From Erysipelotrichaceae bacterium UBA4808 (GTDB lineage: Bacteria; Bacillota_I; Bacilli_A; Erysipelotrichales; Erysipelotrichaceae): a stretch of DNA of 22,966 nt. The translations under genes and the position numbers were made by a program. The notes beneath the pieces are model-generated. The model did no database searches, was not told the origin of the DNA, and worked only from the letters and a program-made list of their open reading frames with translations. Positions 8,065 through 15,778 of the stretch are shown piece after piece. The stretch's first letter is position 1. The number at the start of each line of letters is the position of its first letter. The DNA lies in NCBI GenBank assembly GCA_002402585.1, contig DHGC01000050.1, positions 1 through 22,966 on the forward strand. The letters are read 5' to 3'.

Positions 8065-9750
8065 TTAATTTAAATGTGTATTTAAATTTTCATGTATCGC
8101 TTTAAATTTAGCTTTCGCATCTGCTTCATCTTTACCTAAGACACAGAAATAGAATTTACACTTTGGTTCCGTTCCCGATGGACGGATCGCCAACCAACTT
8201 CCATCCTCAAGATAGTATTTGATGACATCAGATGGTGGAAAGTCGAGTGAACGAACATCTGTACCAACGGTACGTAGTTTTAACAAATAGTCTTCCTTAG
8301 CCACAACCTTCAAACCAGCAAATGAAGGAATGGCTTGTGTTCTAAAATGATCTAAAATTGCTTTGATCTTCTGCGATCCTTCTGAACCTTTAAGCGTGAG
8401 CGAGACTTGGTCTTCATGGTGATAGCCATAGGTCGCATACAGTTCATTCAATACATCCACCAAAGTCTTGCCTTCGTGTTTGTAGAACGAAATACATTCC
8501 GCAAGAATCAAACACGCCTGAATCGCATCTTTATCACGAACAAAGGGCTCAACCAAATAACCATAACTTTCTTCATAACCCAAAACAAAAGACTTTTCAT
8601 TTGTGACTTCATATTTGGCAATCTTCTCACCAATGAACTTGAATCCTGTCAAAGTCTTTTCAACTTCAACACCATAGCTTTTGGCAACTTTCGCACCGAG
8701 ATCAGATGTAACGACGGTATTAAAGATGACCGCATTTGAAGGAAGTGCATTCAATTCCTTCTTGGTACGTAAAAGGTATTTGATCAAGATCGAACCTGTT
8801 TGATTACCGGTTAATAAGACGTATTCATCGTTATGACGAACCACAACACCAACACGATCTGCATCCGGATCTGTGCTCAAAGCCGCATCTGCTCCGACCT
8901 GTTTTGAAAGTTCAATGGCTTTTTCATACGCCACTTTCTCTTCTGGATTAGGAGATTTGGTTTGCGAGAAGTTCGGATCGAAAGTGCATTGTTCCTTGAC
9001 AAGGACATAGGGATAGCCCGCTTGTTTAAACACTTCTTCAACCGACATCAGTGCTGTGCCGTGTTGCGGGGTGAAAACGATCTTCACATTAGATTTATCC
9101 ATATCTTTACGATGCTGTATTTCAAGAACACGTTTGATGTATGGTTCATCGATTTCTTTATCAATCCAATGAATCATGGCTTTTTGCTCATCATTAAGAT
9201 TTACTTTGATCTCAAGCTCATCTTCAATGGCATTGATTTCCGCAATGACTTGATCAATCAATTCAGGAACCAATTGACAGCCTCTTTGATCATAGACTTT
9301 ATACCCATTGTATTCTTTTGGATTGTGCGATGCCGTAATGACGATACCACCTTCACATCCTAATTCACGCACGGCATAGGAGAGTTCTGGTGTAGGCCGT
9401 AAAGCTGTGAATACATACGACGGGATATTGAAACTTGCTAAAACCTTTGCGGACTCTTCCGCAAACGCTTTGGACATATGGCGATTGTCATAGGCGATCG
9501 CCACACCTTTTTTAGACACATTAGGATACTGACTCAAATAACGACCAAATGCCACATTCGCCTTACGGATTGTATGGACATTCATTCGGTTACAACCGAC
9601 CCCTAACAATCCTCTCATTCCAGCCGTCCCAAATTCAAGGTTTGTATAGAACGCATCGTTTAACTCAGTTTCACTTAAACGATCGAATTCAGCTCTAAGC
9701 TTCGGTTCTAAATTCGGATGATTCTTCCAATGTTCGATTACTTTTTGCAT
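8065..9750 (-). CDS. pgcA: Alpha-phosphoglucomutase (PGM/PMM family)
   Basis: This enzyme interconverts glucose 1-phosphate and glucose 6-phosphate, joining glycogen turnover to glycolysis. Numbered from the chosen start, the phosphoserine loop VITASHNP has S141, the Mg-binding loop DPDADR is at 294-299, the sugar-binding GYEESYG is at 391-397 and the phosphate-binding RPSGTEPK is at 523-530. All four are intact. The frame is open to 9792, but the ATG at 9750 is preferred: it has an AAGGGAG site 4 nt upstream, whereas the ATG at 9792 has no such site and its first codons lie in the ptsH terminator hairpin. This gives 561 residues. It heads the pgcA-glgB-glgP unit. No strong private promoter is seen, so partial read-through from ptsH is possible. 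Confidence 0.93.
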   Translation of the reverse strand: MQKVIEHWKNHPNLEPKLRAEFDRLSETELNDAFYTNLEFGTAGMRGLLGVGCNRMNVHTIRKANVAFGRYLSQYPNVSKKGVAIAYDNRHMSKAFAEESAKVLASFNIPSYVFTALRPTPELSYAVRELGCEGGIVITASHNPKEYNGYKVYDQRGCQLVPELIDQVIAEINAIEDELEIKVNLNDEQKAMIHWIDKEIDEPYIKRVLEIQHRKDMDKSNVKIVFTPQHGTALMSVEEVFKQAGYPYVLVKEQCTFDPNFSQTKSPNPEEKVAYEKAIELSKQVGADAALSTDPDADRVGVVVRHNDEYVLLTGNQTGSILIKYLLRTKKELNALPSNAVIFNTVVTSDLGAKVAKSYGVEVEKTLTGFKFIGEKIAKYEVTNEKSFVLGYEESYGYLVEPFVRDKDAIQACLILAECISFYKHEGKTLVDVLNELYATYGYHHEDQVSLTLKGSEGSQKIKAILDHFRTQAIPSFAGLKVVAKEDYLLKLRTVGTDVRSLDFPPSDVIKYYLEDGSWLAIRPSGTEPKCKFYFCVLGKDEADAKAKFKAIHENLNTHLN

Positions 9751-9762
9751 GTTTCTCCCTTG

Positions 9763-9790
9763 ATAATAAAAAGAAGATGAGATCATCTTC
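9763..9790 (-). terminator. Intrinsic terminator between ptsH and pgcA
   Basis: On the minus strand GAAGATGA (9790-9783) pairs perfectly with TCATCTTC (9780-9773) and is followed by UUUUU-AUUA (down to 9763). It lies 18 nt past the ptsH stop and 13 nt before the pgcA start. It ends the ptsH transcript, and any pgcA expression from upstream must read through it. Confidence 0.85.
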
Positions 9791-9807
9791 ATTTTATGAC
9801 ATTCTAT

Positions 9808-10074
9808 TTATTGAATGACCTTTTGAGTTCTTAATACATCTTCGATTGTTTTGATTGCGTCGTCTTCGTCTTCACCTTCGCACGAAATCATAACTTCGGA
9901 TTGCGTTGGAATACCCAAGGACATAACACCCATGATCGATTTCATGTTTACTGAACGACCTTTGAACGCAACTTTGACTTCACACTTGAAACGGCTAGCC
10001 GCACTCACAGCCACTGTGGCTGGACGCGCATGCAGTCCAACGGGATCAATTACCAATACATTAATTTGTTTCAT
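9808..10074 (-). CDS. ptsH: Phosphocarrier protein HPr
   Basis: HPr passes phosphate from enzyme I to sugar-specific IIA domains of the PTS. The active-site motif GLHARPA carries the phospho-accepting histidine (H15). The later stretch NMKSIMGVMSL carries the serine that HPr kinase phosphorylates in Gram-positives, which makes HPr a CcpA corepressor. At 88 residues it has normal size. The start at 10074 has a GGAGGG site 7 nt upstream. It is a single-gene unit, separate from ptsI, bounded by the rlmH terminator upstream and its own terminator downstream, with a private promoter at 10101-10129. A cre-like box at 10169-10182 suggests feedback by CcpA. Confidence 0.96.
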   Translation of the reverse strand: MKQINVLVIDPVGLHARPATVAVSAASRFKCEVKVAFKGRSVNMKSIMGVMSLGIPTQSEVMISCEGEDEDDAIKTIEDVLRTQKVIQ

Positions 10075-10100
10075 AAAACTACCCTCCTACTGTTGGTTCT

Positions 10101-10129
10101 ATTTTAGCTTAAATATAATGTAAATACAA
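10101..10129 (-). promoter_or_regulatory. ptsH promoter
   Basis: On the minus strand TTGTAT (10124-10129) is followed by a 17-nt spacer and TAAAAT (10101-10106). The -10 lies about 27 nt upstream of the ptsH ATG, leaving room for a short leader with the GGAGGG site. The -35 abuts the U-tract of the rlmH terminator. Confidence 0.55.
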
Positions 10130-10157
10130 TAAAAAAGGGTTTCAGTGGAAACCCTTT
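10130..10157 (-). terminator. Intrinsic terminator after rlmH
   Basis: A perfect 10-bp stem (10148-10157 with 10134-10143) with a 4-nt loop is followed on the minus strand by a U-tract. It lies about 25 nt after the rlmH stop and ends the long yybS-to-rlmH operon before ptsH. Confidence 0.88.
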
Positions 10158-10168
10158 GATTAAATTGA

Positions 10169-10182
10169 TGTAAGCGTTTTCT
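10169..10182. promoter_or_regulatory. cre-like CcpA box upstream of ptsH
   Basis: TGTAAGCGTTTTCT fits TGWNANCGNTNWCA at all but the last position. It touches the rlmH stop codon and lies about 40 bp upstream of the ptsH -35. CcpA binds such sites together with HPr phosphorylated on serine, so a site here would be a feedback loop. Binding is inferred. Confidence 0.35.
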
Positions 10183-10652
10183 TATTTATGATATGTCTGA
10201 TTATTCAGAATCTTAAAGGCACGATAGATTTGTTCCACGACCAACAAACGAACGATTCCATGCGGGAAGGTGTTGGCTGATAATTTCCAGAGAATGTTGG
10301 CACGTTGACGTACTTCTTCATGAACACCAAGTGATCCCCCAATCACAAAGACGATGTTTTTTGAACCATAGATCATGGCTTTATCCATTTGTTCACTGAG
10401 TTCAATGGAATCGATTAGTTTTCCTCGTAATTCCAAGAGAATAACATGCTCATCTTTGGTGATCTTACTAAGAATGGATTGCGATTCTTTCATGAGCGAC
10501 TGAAGATTTTTTGCTTCGTCCTCATAATTCGGCTCATCCTTGATCTCCTCGATTAGAATCTTGGAGAAGGACTGAATCCGTTTGATATAATCCTGGATCA
10601 GACTCTCTAGAGCCTTTTCTTTGATTTTACCAACAACGATCAATTTGATCAT
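10182..10652 (-). CDS. rlmH: 23S rRNA (pseudouridine1915-N3)-methyltransferase
   Basis: RlmH is a SPOUT-fold, SAM-dependent enzyme that methylates N3 of pseudouridine 1915 (E. coli numbering) in helix 69 of 23S rRNA on assembled 70S ribosomes. The protein has 156 residues, the usual length. The C-terminal knot is plain, with FVIGGSLGVHEEV for SAM binding, then FPHGIVRLLVVEQIYRAFKI and the family's typical C-terminal YHK. The ATG overlaps the htrA stop by 4 nt (ATGA), so translation is coupled to htrA. A terminator directly downstream makes it the last gene of the operon. The same walJ-htrA-rlmH order is known near the origin of B. subtilis. Confidence 0.95.
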   Translation of the reverse strand: MIKLIVVGKIKEKALESLIQDYIKRIQSFSKILIEEIKDEPNYEDEAKNLQSLMKESQSILSKITKDEHVILLELRGKLIDSIELSEQMDKAMIYGSKNIVFVIGGSLGVHEEVRQRANILWKLSANTFPHGIVRLLVVEQIYRAFKILNNQTYHK

Positions 10653-11728
10653 TCAAGCGTTACAGCTGTTGTGGAACTTTTCCCAGCTCTTTCATAGGTA
10701 ATCGATATGATATCACCCACATTCTTCGCATACAGGAGTTTTCTGAATTCCTTAAAGCTTAGAATATTGACTTGATCGAAACTCATGATGATATCGCCTT
10801 CTTTTAGACCGGCACGTGAAGCTGGACTGTTTTCCACGACACTTGTAATTAATAAACCGGTATTCAAATCCAAGCGGATACCATAGTAACTCTTTTGATA
10901 GACTGCTAACTCATCGACACTGACCGCTGAAATACCAATCACAGGTCGAATGACCTTACCGTTGTCTTTAAGTTGTTGGATAATGGGGATGACTTCATTG
11001 ATGGGGATCGCAAAGCCCATGCCTTCTACGGAACTGTCCGCAATCTTCATAGAGGTGATTCCAATGAGTTCACCGGCCATATTGATGAGAGGACCTCCAC
11101 TGTTTCCAGGGTTGATCGCCGCATCTGTCTGTAGAACGATGCTGTCCCAATCATCGGTTCCGTTCCCATCCAAATCAACAGGAACGGTACGGTCTTTACC
11201 TGAAATGATGCCCATGGTTACAGAGCCTTGGAATTCCAAGCCTAAAGGACTGCCGATGGCGAGTGCGTTCTCGCCCACTTTGACAAGAGATGAATCCCCG
11301 AAACGGAAAGCTTCGACACCGAAATCAATCTTAGCTTCTAACAACGCGAGGTCAGTAAAAAGATCAGAACCCATTAGGGTTGCCTCAACGGTTTCACCAT
11401 TCGCAAAAACGACTTGAATGCGCTCTGCATCTTCAATGACATGATTATTGGTTACGATGTGAACGGTATTATCGACATAGTCGAAAATAGCACCACTTCC
11501 ACTGGAATAAACCTCTTCAAAGACGATGGCTTGGATGCCCACGACTTTTTCAATGGTATTCTCCACGACACGGGTCACATCGGTATCAAACTCTGTTACC
11601 ACTGTCTGTACAATGGTTCCATCTGGATTCACCGTTGTCTGTTTTTCTTTGAAAAAGACTTCATAGCTTAAGACGCTATTCCATATGACCAAAAGCAAGA
11701 TGATGGTGGATGTTAAGAACTTCTTCAT
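10649..11728 (-). CDS. htrA: HtrA/DegP-like membrane-anchored serine protease
   Basis: This protease handles misfolded exported proteins at the cell surface. An N-terminal hydrophobic segment (about residues 4-21) without a clear cleavage site suggests a signal anchor. The trypsin-like triad is H96 (TNNHV), D126 (FTDLA) and S210 (GNSGG). One PDZ domain follows at about 262-350. At 359 residues it is a compact one-PDZ form of the Gram-positive type. The start at 11728 has a very strong AGGAGG site 8 nt upstream, lying inside the walJ coding sequence. The gene therefore overlaps walJ by 53 nt, unusually long for this operon, and ends in a 4-nt overlap with rlmH. Confidence 0.94.
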   Translation of the reverse strand: MKKFLTSTIILLLVIWNSVLSYEVFFKEKQTTVNPDGTIVQTVVTEFDTDVTRVVENTIEKVVGIQAIVFEEVYSSGSGAIFDYVDNTVHIVTNNHVIEDAERIQVVFANGETVEATLMGSDLFTDLALLEAKIDFGVEAFRFGDSSLVKVGENALAIGSPLGLEFQGSVTMGIISGKDRTVPVDLDGNGTDDWDSIVLQTDAAINPGNSGGPLINMAGELIGITSMKIADSSVEGMGFAIPINEVIPIIQQLKDNGKVIRPVIGISAVSVDELAVYQKSYYGIRLDLNTGLLITSVVENSPASRAGLKEGDIIMSFDQVNILSFKEFRKLLYAKNVGDIISITYERAGKSSTTAVTLE

Positions 11729-12476
11729 TGTTTATTCCTCCTTCAATCATTTCAAACTGTTTCGCACAGTTCAATTTAATCTGTTGCAAGTCTTTATTTA
11801 CTTTCATGAATGCTTCAATGACACAGGCTTTCGCAAGTTCAGCTTCATTTGCTTCACTGGAGAGATGTGCCAAAATAATTTCCTTTGTTCTGTCACCACA
11901 GACTTGAGCAAGGATGGCAGCACTGTCTTCATTGCTTAAATGTCCGGTATCCGAAAGAATCCGTTGCTTCGTTGGATAAGGACGTGATGTCCGCATCAAG
12001 AGCTCCACATCATGATTGCTTTCGAAGATATAATAGTCTGCATTCGATATCCATGTAAAATCATTTGACTTGAGATAACCTGTATCTGTTATGTATACAA
12101 GCTTCTCTTCTTGATACTCAATCAGATAACCATAAGTCATCGCACGATCATGAGACAGAACCAAAGGTGTGATCTCCACATCTTTGATACGATGTTTCTG
12201 GTAAGGTTCTAGAATCTGCACATCTGTTCTTTTAATGAGAGGTACAGGTGCGATCACCTTGAATACATCTTTGAATAGATTCAATTGTGCCACATGATCG
12301 ATGTGATCATGTGTGATCAAGAGGGCATCGATTGTATCTAAGTCTACATCCAAACTGTGAAAACTGTGTGACAAATAACGCTTCGTTCCACCGCAATCAA
12401 TAACAAGCTGGGTAGAACCAGCTTGTATATAGGTACAGTTCCCCTTAGAACCGCTTGCAAGTACATTGAACTTCAT
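11676..12476 (-). CDS. walJ: WalJ/YycJ-type metallo-beta-lactamase-fold hydrolase
   Basis: This cytoplasmic metal hydrolase is linked in Bacilli to cell wall and cell division homeostasis (WalJ/YycJ/VicX); its substrate is not settled. The N-terminal MKFNVLASGSKGN is the family hallmark and the metal-binding THDHIDH motif is at 55-61. An in-frame ATG at 12488 would add four residues. I prefer 12476 because the family starts at this point and a GGATGG stretch lies about 8 nt upstream; the ATG falls 1 nt after the M23 gene's stop. Neither start has a strong ribosome binding site. The 3' end overlaps htrA by 53 nt. The walR and walK regulators that accompany it in Bacilli are absent from the window. 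Confidence 0.9.
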   Translation of the reverse strand: MKFNVLASGSKGNCTYIQAGSTQLVIDCGGTKRYLSHSFHSLDVDLDTIDALLITHDHIDHVAQLNLFKDVFKVIAPVPLIKRTDVQILEPYQKHRIKDVEITPLVLSHDRAMTYGYLIEYQEEKLVYITDTGYLKSNDFTWISNADYYIFESNHDVELLMRTSRPYPTKQRILSDTGHLSNEDSAAILAQVCGDRTKEIILAHLSSEANEAELAKACVIEAFMKVNKDLQQIKLNCAKQFEMIEGGINNEEVLNIHHHLAFGHME

Positions 12477-12477
12477 C

Positions 12478-13974
12478 TTAACAACCATCCAAATAATTAC
12501 AGGGGTTCTTGGCTACGCCATCGACATAAACACCGAGATGCAAATGCGGACCCGTAGAACGACCGGTGTTCCCAACGTTGCCGATGAAATCACCCTTCTC
12601 AACCTTTTGTCCAACACTGACTGGAGGATAGCGAAGCATATGTGCATATAAAGTCTTCATCCCATTATTATGATTGATCATGACATTGTAACCATTACGC
12701 CAATCGTAACGCACACGATCAATGACACCACGATCAGCCGCATAGATTGGACCATTTTTATTAACGTTATACACAAAGTCCACCCCTTGATGGCCACTAT
12801 AACAATACCATTTACACGATACATGTGAATTGGATCCCAACGGCCAACGCAAAGCACCGGAACCAATCCCTGCCACAACCTTTGTCCCAATACGGATAAC
12901 TTCTCGTATAGGTTGTTTGATGACGATCGAACCCGTTACGACGCTATCCGTGATAACGCCATTGATAAATGTTTCTTTGTATTTGACATCTTTATAACCC
13001 AACTCTTCCTTGGTTTGGATGACACTATAGCCTTCTTGCATGGTTGGATCTTTGACATAGAGTGTCGATTGAGGATAAACCGTTTCTTTAGCCAGTCGCT
13101 CTTTTGTGACGACGACGTTGATGGGTGAATTGAAATACGTCACATTCAATTCTTCTCCAATGTTTAAGATCTGATTTACAGATTTAATTTTCTCGTTATT
13201 AATGGTCACAACCTGTTGAGCAGATAAACCTGATTTATAGGCAATCCCTTCAACGGTATCATATTCAATTACCGTATAGGTCTCAATTTCCGTACCATAA
13301 CCATAACTTAAGAAATACACGATTTGAGGAATCGTGGTCATGATTTCAGATGCAGGTGCCATTCCTCGTTGATAATTGGCTTTTTCAATAACATTGAAAC
13401 CAATGTCGCGTGTTCCATATGTTACCAATTCTGGAGGTAGTTTATTGATACGAATCAAATCCAACGCTTCTTTTGAAATAAAGTTTTGAAGATAAAGATC
13501 TTTGGCTTGTTCAAAGAGTTCAATACTTTTAACATAAATCACAGCACCATTCGAGAACGCTACCTTATCTGCTTCAACACTGAAATACGCTTGATTACGA
13601 AGATAGCTAAAAATTTCCGGATCTTTGTTTTCGTAACTCATATAACTCTCTTCTAGCGTTACAAAAATATCTTCCCCAAAACCCAAACTTGTATTCGGAA
13701 AGTCCTGAACATAACGCTCCGCATACACGTCACGTAAAAAAGCATCGATATTTGCTTGCTCACTTAAAACACCAATCAGCTGCTCCTTCAAGTATACTTT
13801 TTGAATCGTATTGATGTTGGGGCTGACCGAGATGACAGCTTGATCGATGATGGCCTCTTCTTGGATGGTATTCAATTCGAGATTGGCATAGGTATTGTAT
13901 TCCAGTTGCTGGTTCAAACTGACGATACCAATACTCATAATGATCGCAAGGAGAATGGGTAGGAATTTACGCAT
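12478..13974 (-). CDS. Exported M23 peptidase with LysM-like and G5 regions
   Basis: This is a predicted cell-wall endopeptidase of 498 residues. It begins with an N-terminal signal or anchor segment (about 4-20). A long uncharacterised region (about 40-230) comes next, then a LysM-like region (about 232-281), a G5-like domain (about 282-365) and an M23 LytM-type domain (about 372-492). The zinc site is intact: H395 and D399 in GHQGVDF, H445 in YAHM and H479 in HLHLGVY. Such proteins bind peptidoglycan and cut peptide cross-bridges. The start shares one base with the dnaB stop (TGATG) and has an AAGGAAG site, so it is coupled to dnaB. It occupies the position between dnaB and walJ. The exact bond cut cannot be told. 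Confidence 0.88.
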   Translation of the reverse strand: MRKFLPILLAIIMSIGIVSLNQQLEYNTYANLELNTIQEEAIIDQAVISVSPNINTIQKVYLKEQLIGVLSEQANIDAFLRDVYAERYVQDFPNTSLGFGEDIFVTLEESYMSYENKDPEIFSYLRNQAYFSVEADKVAFSNGAVIYVKSIELFEQAKDLYLQNFISKEALDLIRINKLPPELVTYGTRDIGFNVIEKANYQRGMAPASEIMTTIPQIVYFLSYGYGTEIETYTVIEYDTVEGIAYKSGLSAQQVVTINNEKIKSVNQILNIGEELNVTYFNSPINVVVTKERLAKETVYPQSTLYVKDPTMQEGYSVIQTKEELGYKDVKYKETFINGVITDSVVTGSIVIKQPIREVIRIGTKVVAGIGSGALRWPLGSNSHVSCKWYCYSGHQGVDFVYNVNKNGPIYAADRGVIDRVRYDWRNGYNVMINHNNGMKTLYAHMLRYPPVSVGQKVEKGDFIGNVGNTGRSTGPHLHLGVYVDGVAKNPCNYLDGC

Positions 13975-15326
13975 CAGTTGCTTCCTTTCACCGTGTTCTC
14001 TGCAAAGTTATAGAACGCATTGACGTTACTCTCGAAGGCTAAATCAACCTGTCCAACAGGTCCATTTCGATGTTTAGAAATCAAGACTTCTGTTTTTTCA
14101 GTACTTGGACGCTCTTCATCTTTTTCATAGTAAGCAGAACGATACAAGAAAACGACCAAGTCCGCATCCTGCTCCAAAGCACCGGACTCACGCAAGTCGC
14201 TTAACATCGGACGTTTGTCTGCACGTTGTTCAACACTCCGTGATAATTGGGATAAGGCGATGACAGGGACATTCAATTCACGTGCCAAAGCTTTTAAACC
14301 ACGTGAAATTTCTGAGACTTCTTGTTGGCGATTGTCACTAGACTTTGAGGATCCACTGCTGATCAATTGGATATAGTCGATAACGATAAGTCCCAATTGA
14401 TTTTCAGTTTGAAGTTTACGACACTTTGAAAAGATTTCAGCAACCCGAATCGTCGGTGAATCATCAATATAGATTTTGGTTTGTCTTAAATCCGCTGCCG
14501 CTTCATTTAGTGCATTCCATTCATTGGTATTGCTTAACTGACCCGTACGCAAAATCGTACCCGAAATCCGTGATTTCGCCGACAACATACGTGTGATCAA
14601 TTGTTCCGCTGGCATTTCCAATGAGAAGATGGCAACGGCTTGTTTCGATATTTGAGCCGCATTCAAAGCGACATTCAAAGCAAAGGCTGTTTTTCCCATT
14701 GAAGGACGAGCAGCTAAGATGATTAAGTCACCGCGTTGAAACCCATTGGTCAAGCGATCTAAAGCTCGATACCCACTGGATGTCCCCGTGACACTGCTAT
14801 GATTCGCACTCATTTTTTGAATGTTTTCTAAAACATCTTTAATCACATCACGAGCACTCTTAAACTCAGATGTTCGACGTGTACGTGTGACATTTAAGAG
14901 TTGTTTCTCAGCACTGTCCATGATGTCATCAACACCGGATGAGCCATCATAACCTTCTTGGGCAATCTTCTGAGCAGTTAGAATCAAGTTGCGTACATAC
15001 GCCTTATCTTGAATCAACTCTACATAGTATTTGGTGTTCGCAGAACTGACCCCTACCTCAGATAATTCAAGAATAAAAGCCATCCCCCCCACCGCATTCA
15101 GTTGTTTCAGATCATTCAGCTTAGAAACCAAGGACGTATAGTCGATGGGCTTACCTTCTTCATACATCATCATCAACACACCAAATAAACGTTTGTGTGC
15201 TTCAATGTAAAAATCCTCGGCTCTCAAGCCAAGTTCAACGGCTGTTTGGACGCTGTTCGCATAGGCGAGCATACTGCTGAGTAAAGCTTGTTCAGCTTCA
15301 ATACTGTGGGGTAACGTTTGATTCAT
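13974..15326 (-). CDS. dnaB: Replicative DNA helicase (DnaB; DnaC in Bacillus)
   Basis: This is the hexameric 5'-3' helicase that unwinds DNA at the fork. The N-terminal domain (about 1-140) binds primase. The RecA-like motor has Walker A in ARPSMGKTA (206-214) and Walker B in LIVIDYIQL (D317). The LSQLSRSVEQRADKRP and SDLRESGALEQDAD stretches of DnaB helicases follow. At 450 residues it has normal length with no intein. It starts 1 nt after the rplI stop, with no clear ribosome binding site, so translation probably depends on coupling to rplI. The rplI-dnaB order is widely conserved in Bacillota. Confidence 0.97.
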   Translation of the reverse strand: MNQTLPHSIEAEQALLSSMLAYANSVQTAVELGLRAEDFYIEAHKRLFGVLMMMYEEGKPIDYTSLVSKLNDLKQLNAVGGMAFILELSEVGVSSANTKYYVELIQDKAYVRNLILTAQKIAQEGYDGSSGVDDIMDSAEKQLLNVTRTRRTSEFKSARDVIKDVLENIQKMSANHSSVTGTSSGYRALDRLTNGFQRGDLIILAARPSMGKTAFALNVALNAAQISKQAVAIFSLEMPAEQLITRMLSAKSRISGTILRTGQLSNTNEWNALNEAAADLRQTKIYIDDSPTIRVAEIFSKCRKLQTENQLGLIVIDYIQLISSGSSKSSDNRQQEVSEISRGLKALARELNVPVIALSQLSRSVEQRADKRPMLSDLRESGALEQDADLVVFLYRSAYYEKDEERPSTEKTEVLISKHRNGPVGQVDLAFESNVNAFYNFAENTVKGSN

Positions 15327-15327
15327 A

Positions 15328-15774
15328 TTATTGTGCTTTTAAGTGGATTTTTATGGTTCCGATAACCTTCTTATGCAATTCAATCCGAATATCTGAATAG
15401 CCTAAGTTATTAAAAGGTCCATCATCTAAAATCTTACGCTTATCAATCGTGACTTGATGTTTCTTACTCAGCTCTTCCGCAATTTGTTTGGAACTGATCG
15501 AACCAAAGACTTTTCCACCATCCCCAGTCTTAACTGGGAAAACCAAAGTAATCGTCGTCAATTTTTCTTTCAAAATCTCAGCTTTTTTGATATCTTCAAT
15601 TTCTTGTTCGATCTTATCCTGTTTTTGTTGTTCAAGAATTGCTTTGCTGTGAGCAGTTGCTTCAACCGCCAAACGATTACGAATCAAAAAGTTACGCGCA
15701 TATCCATCCGCAACCTCTTTCAATTCACCTTTTTTACCAACATTCTTCACATCTTCAATTAAAATAATTTTCAT
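15328..15774 (-). CDS. rplI: 50S ribosomal protein bL9
   Basis: bL9 binds 23S rRNA domain V at the base of the L1 stalk and has an elongated two-domain form. The protein begins MKIILIEDVKNVGKKGEL, the typical N-domain start, followed by DGYARNFLI, a charged helix and the C domain (148 residues). The frame is open 11 codons further upstream, but the ATG at 15774 is chosen because an AGAGG site lies 8 nt before it and family members start here. The gene begins 4 nt after the gdpP stop. Confidence 0.96.
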   Translation of the reverse strand: MKIILIEDVKNVGKKGELKEVADGYARNFLIRNRLAVEATAHSKAILEQQKQDKIEQEIEDIKKAEILKEKLTTITLVFPVKTGDGGKVFGSISSKQIAEELSKKHQVTIDKRKILDDGPFNNLGYSDIRIELHKKVIGTIKIHLKAQ

Positions 15775-15778
15775 TTGT

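Noticed and set aside
8962..9363. A 133-residue plus-strand reading frame inside phosphoglucomutase.
   Set aside because: It is the antisense of a strongly conserved enzyme, shows no ribosome binding site and encodes no recognisable protein.
10950..11417. A 155-residue plus-strand reading frame opposite htrA.
   Set aside because: It lies antisense to the catalytic domain of htrA, with composition expected of a reverse-complement frame.
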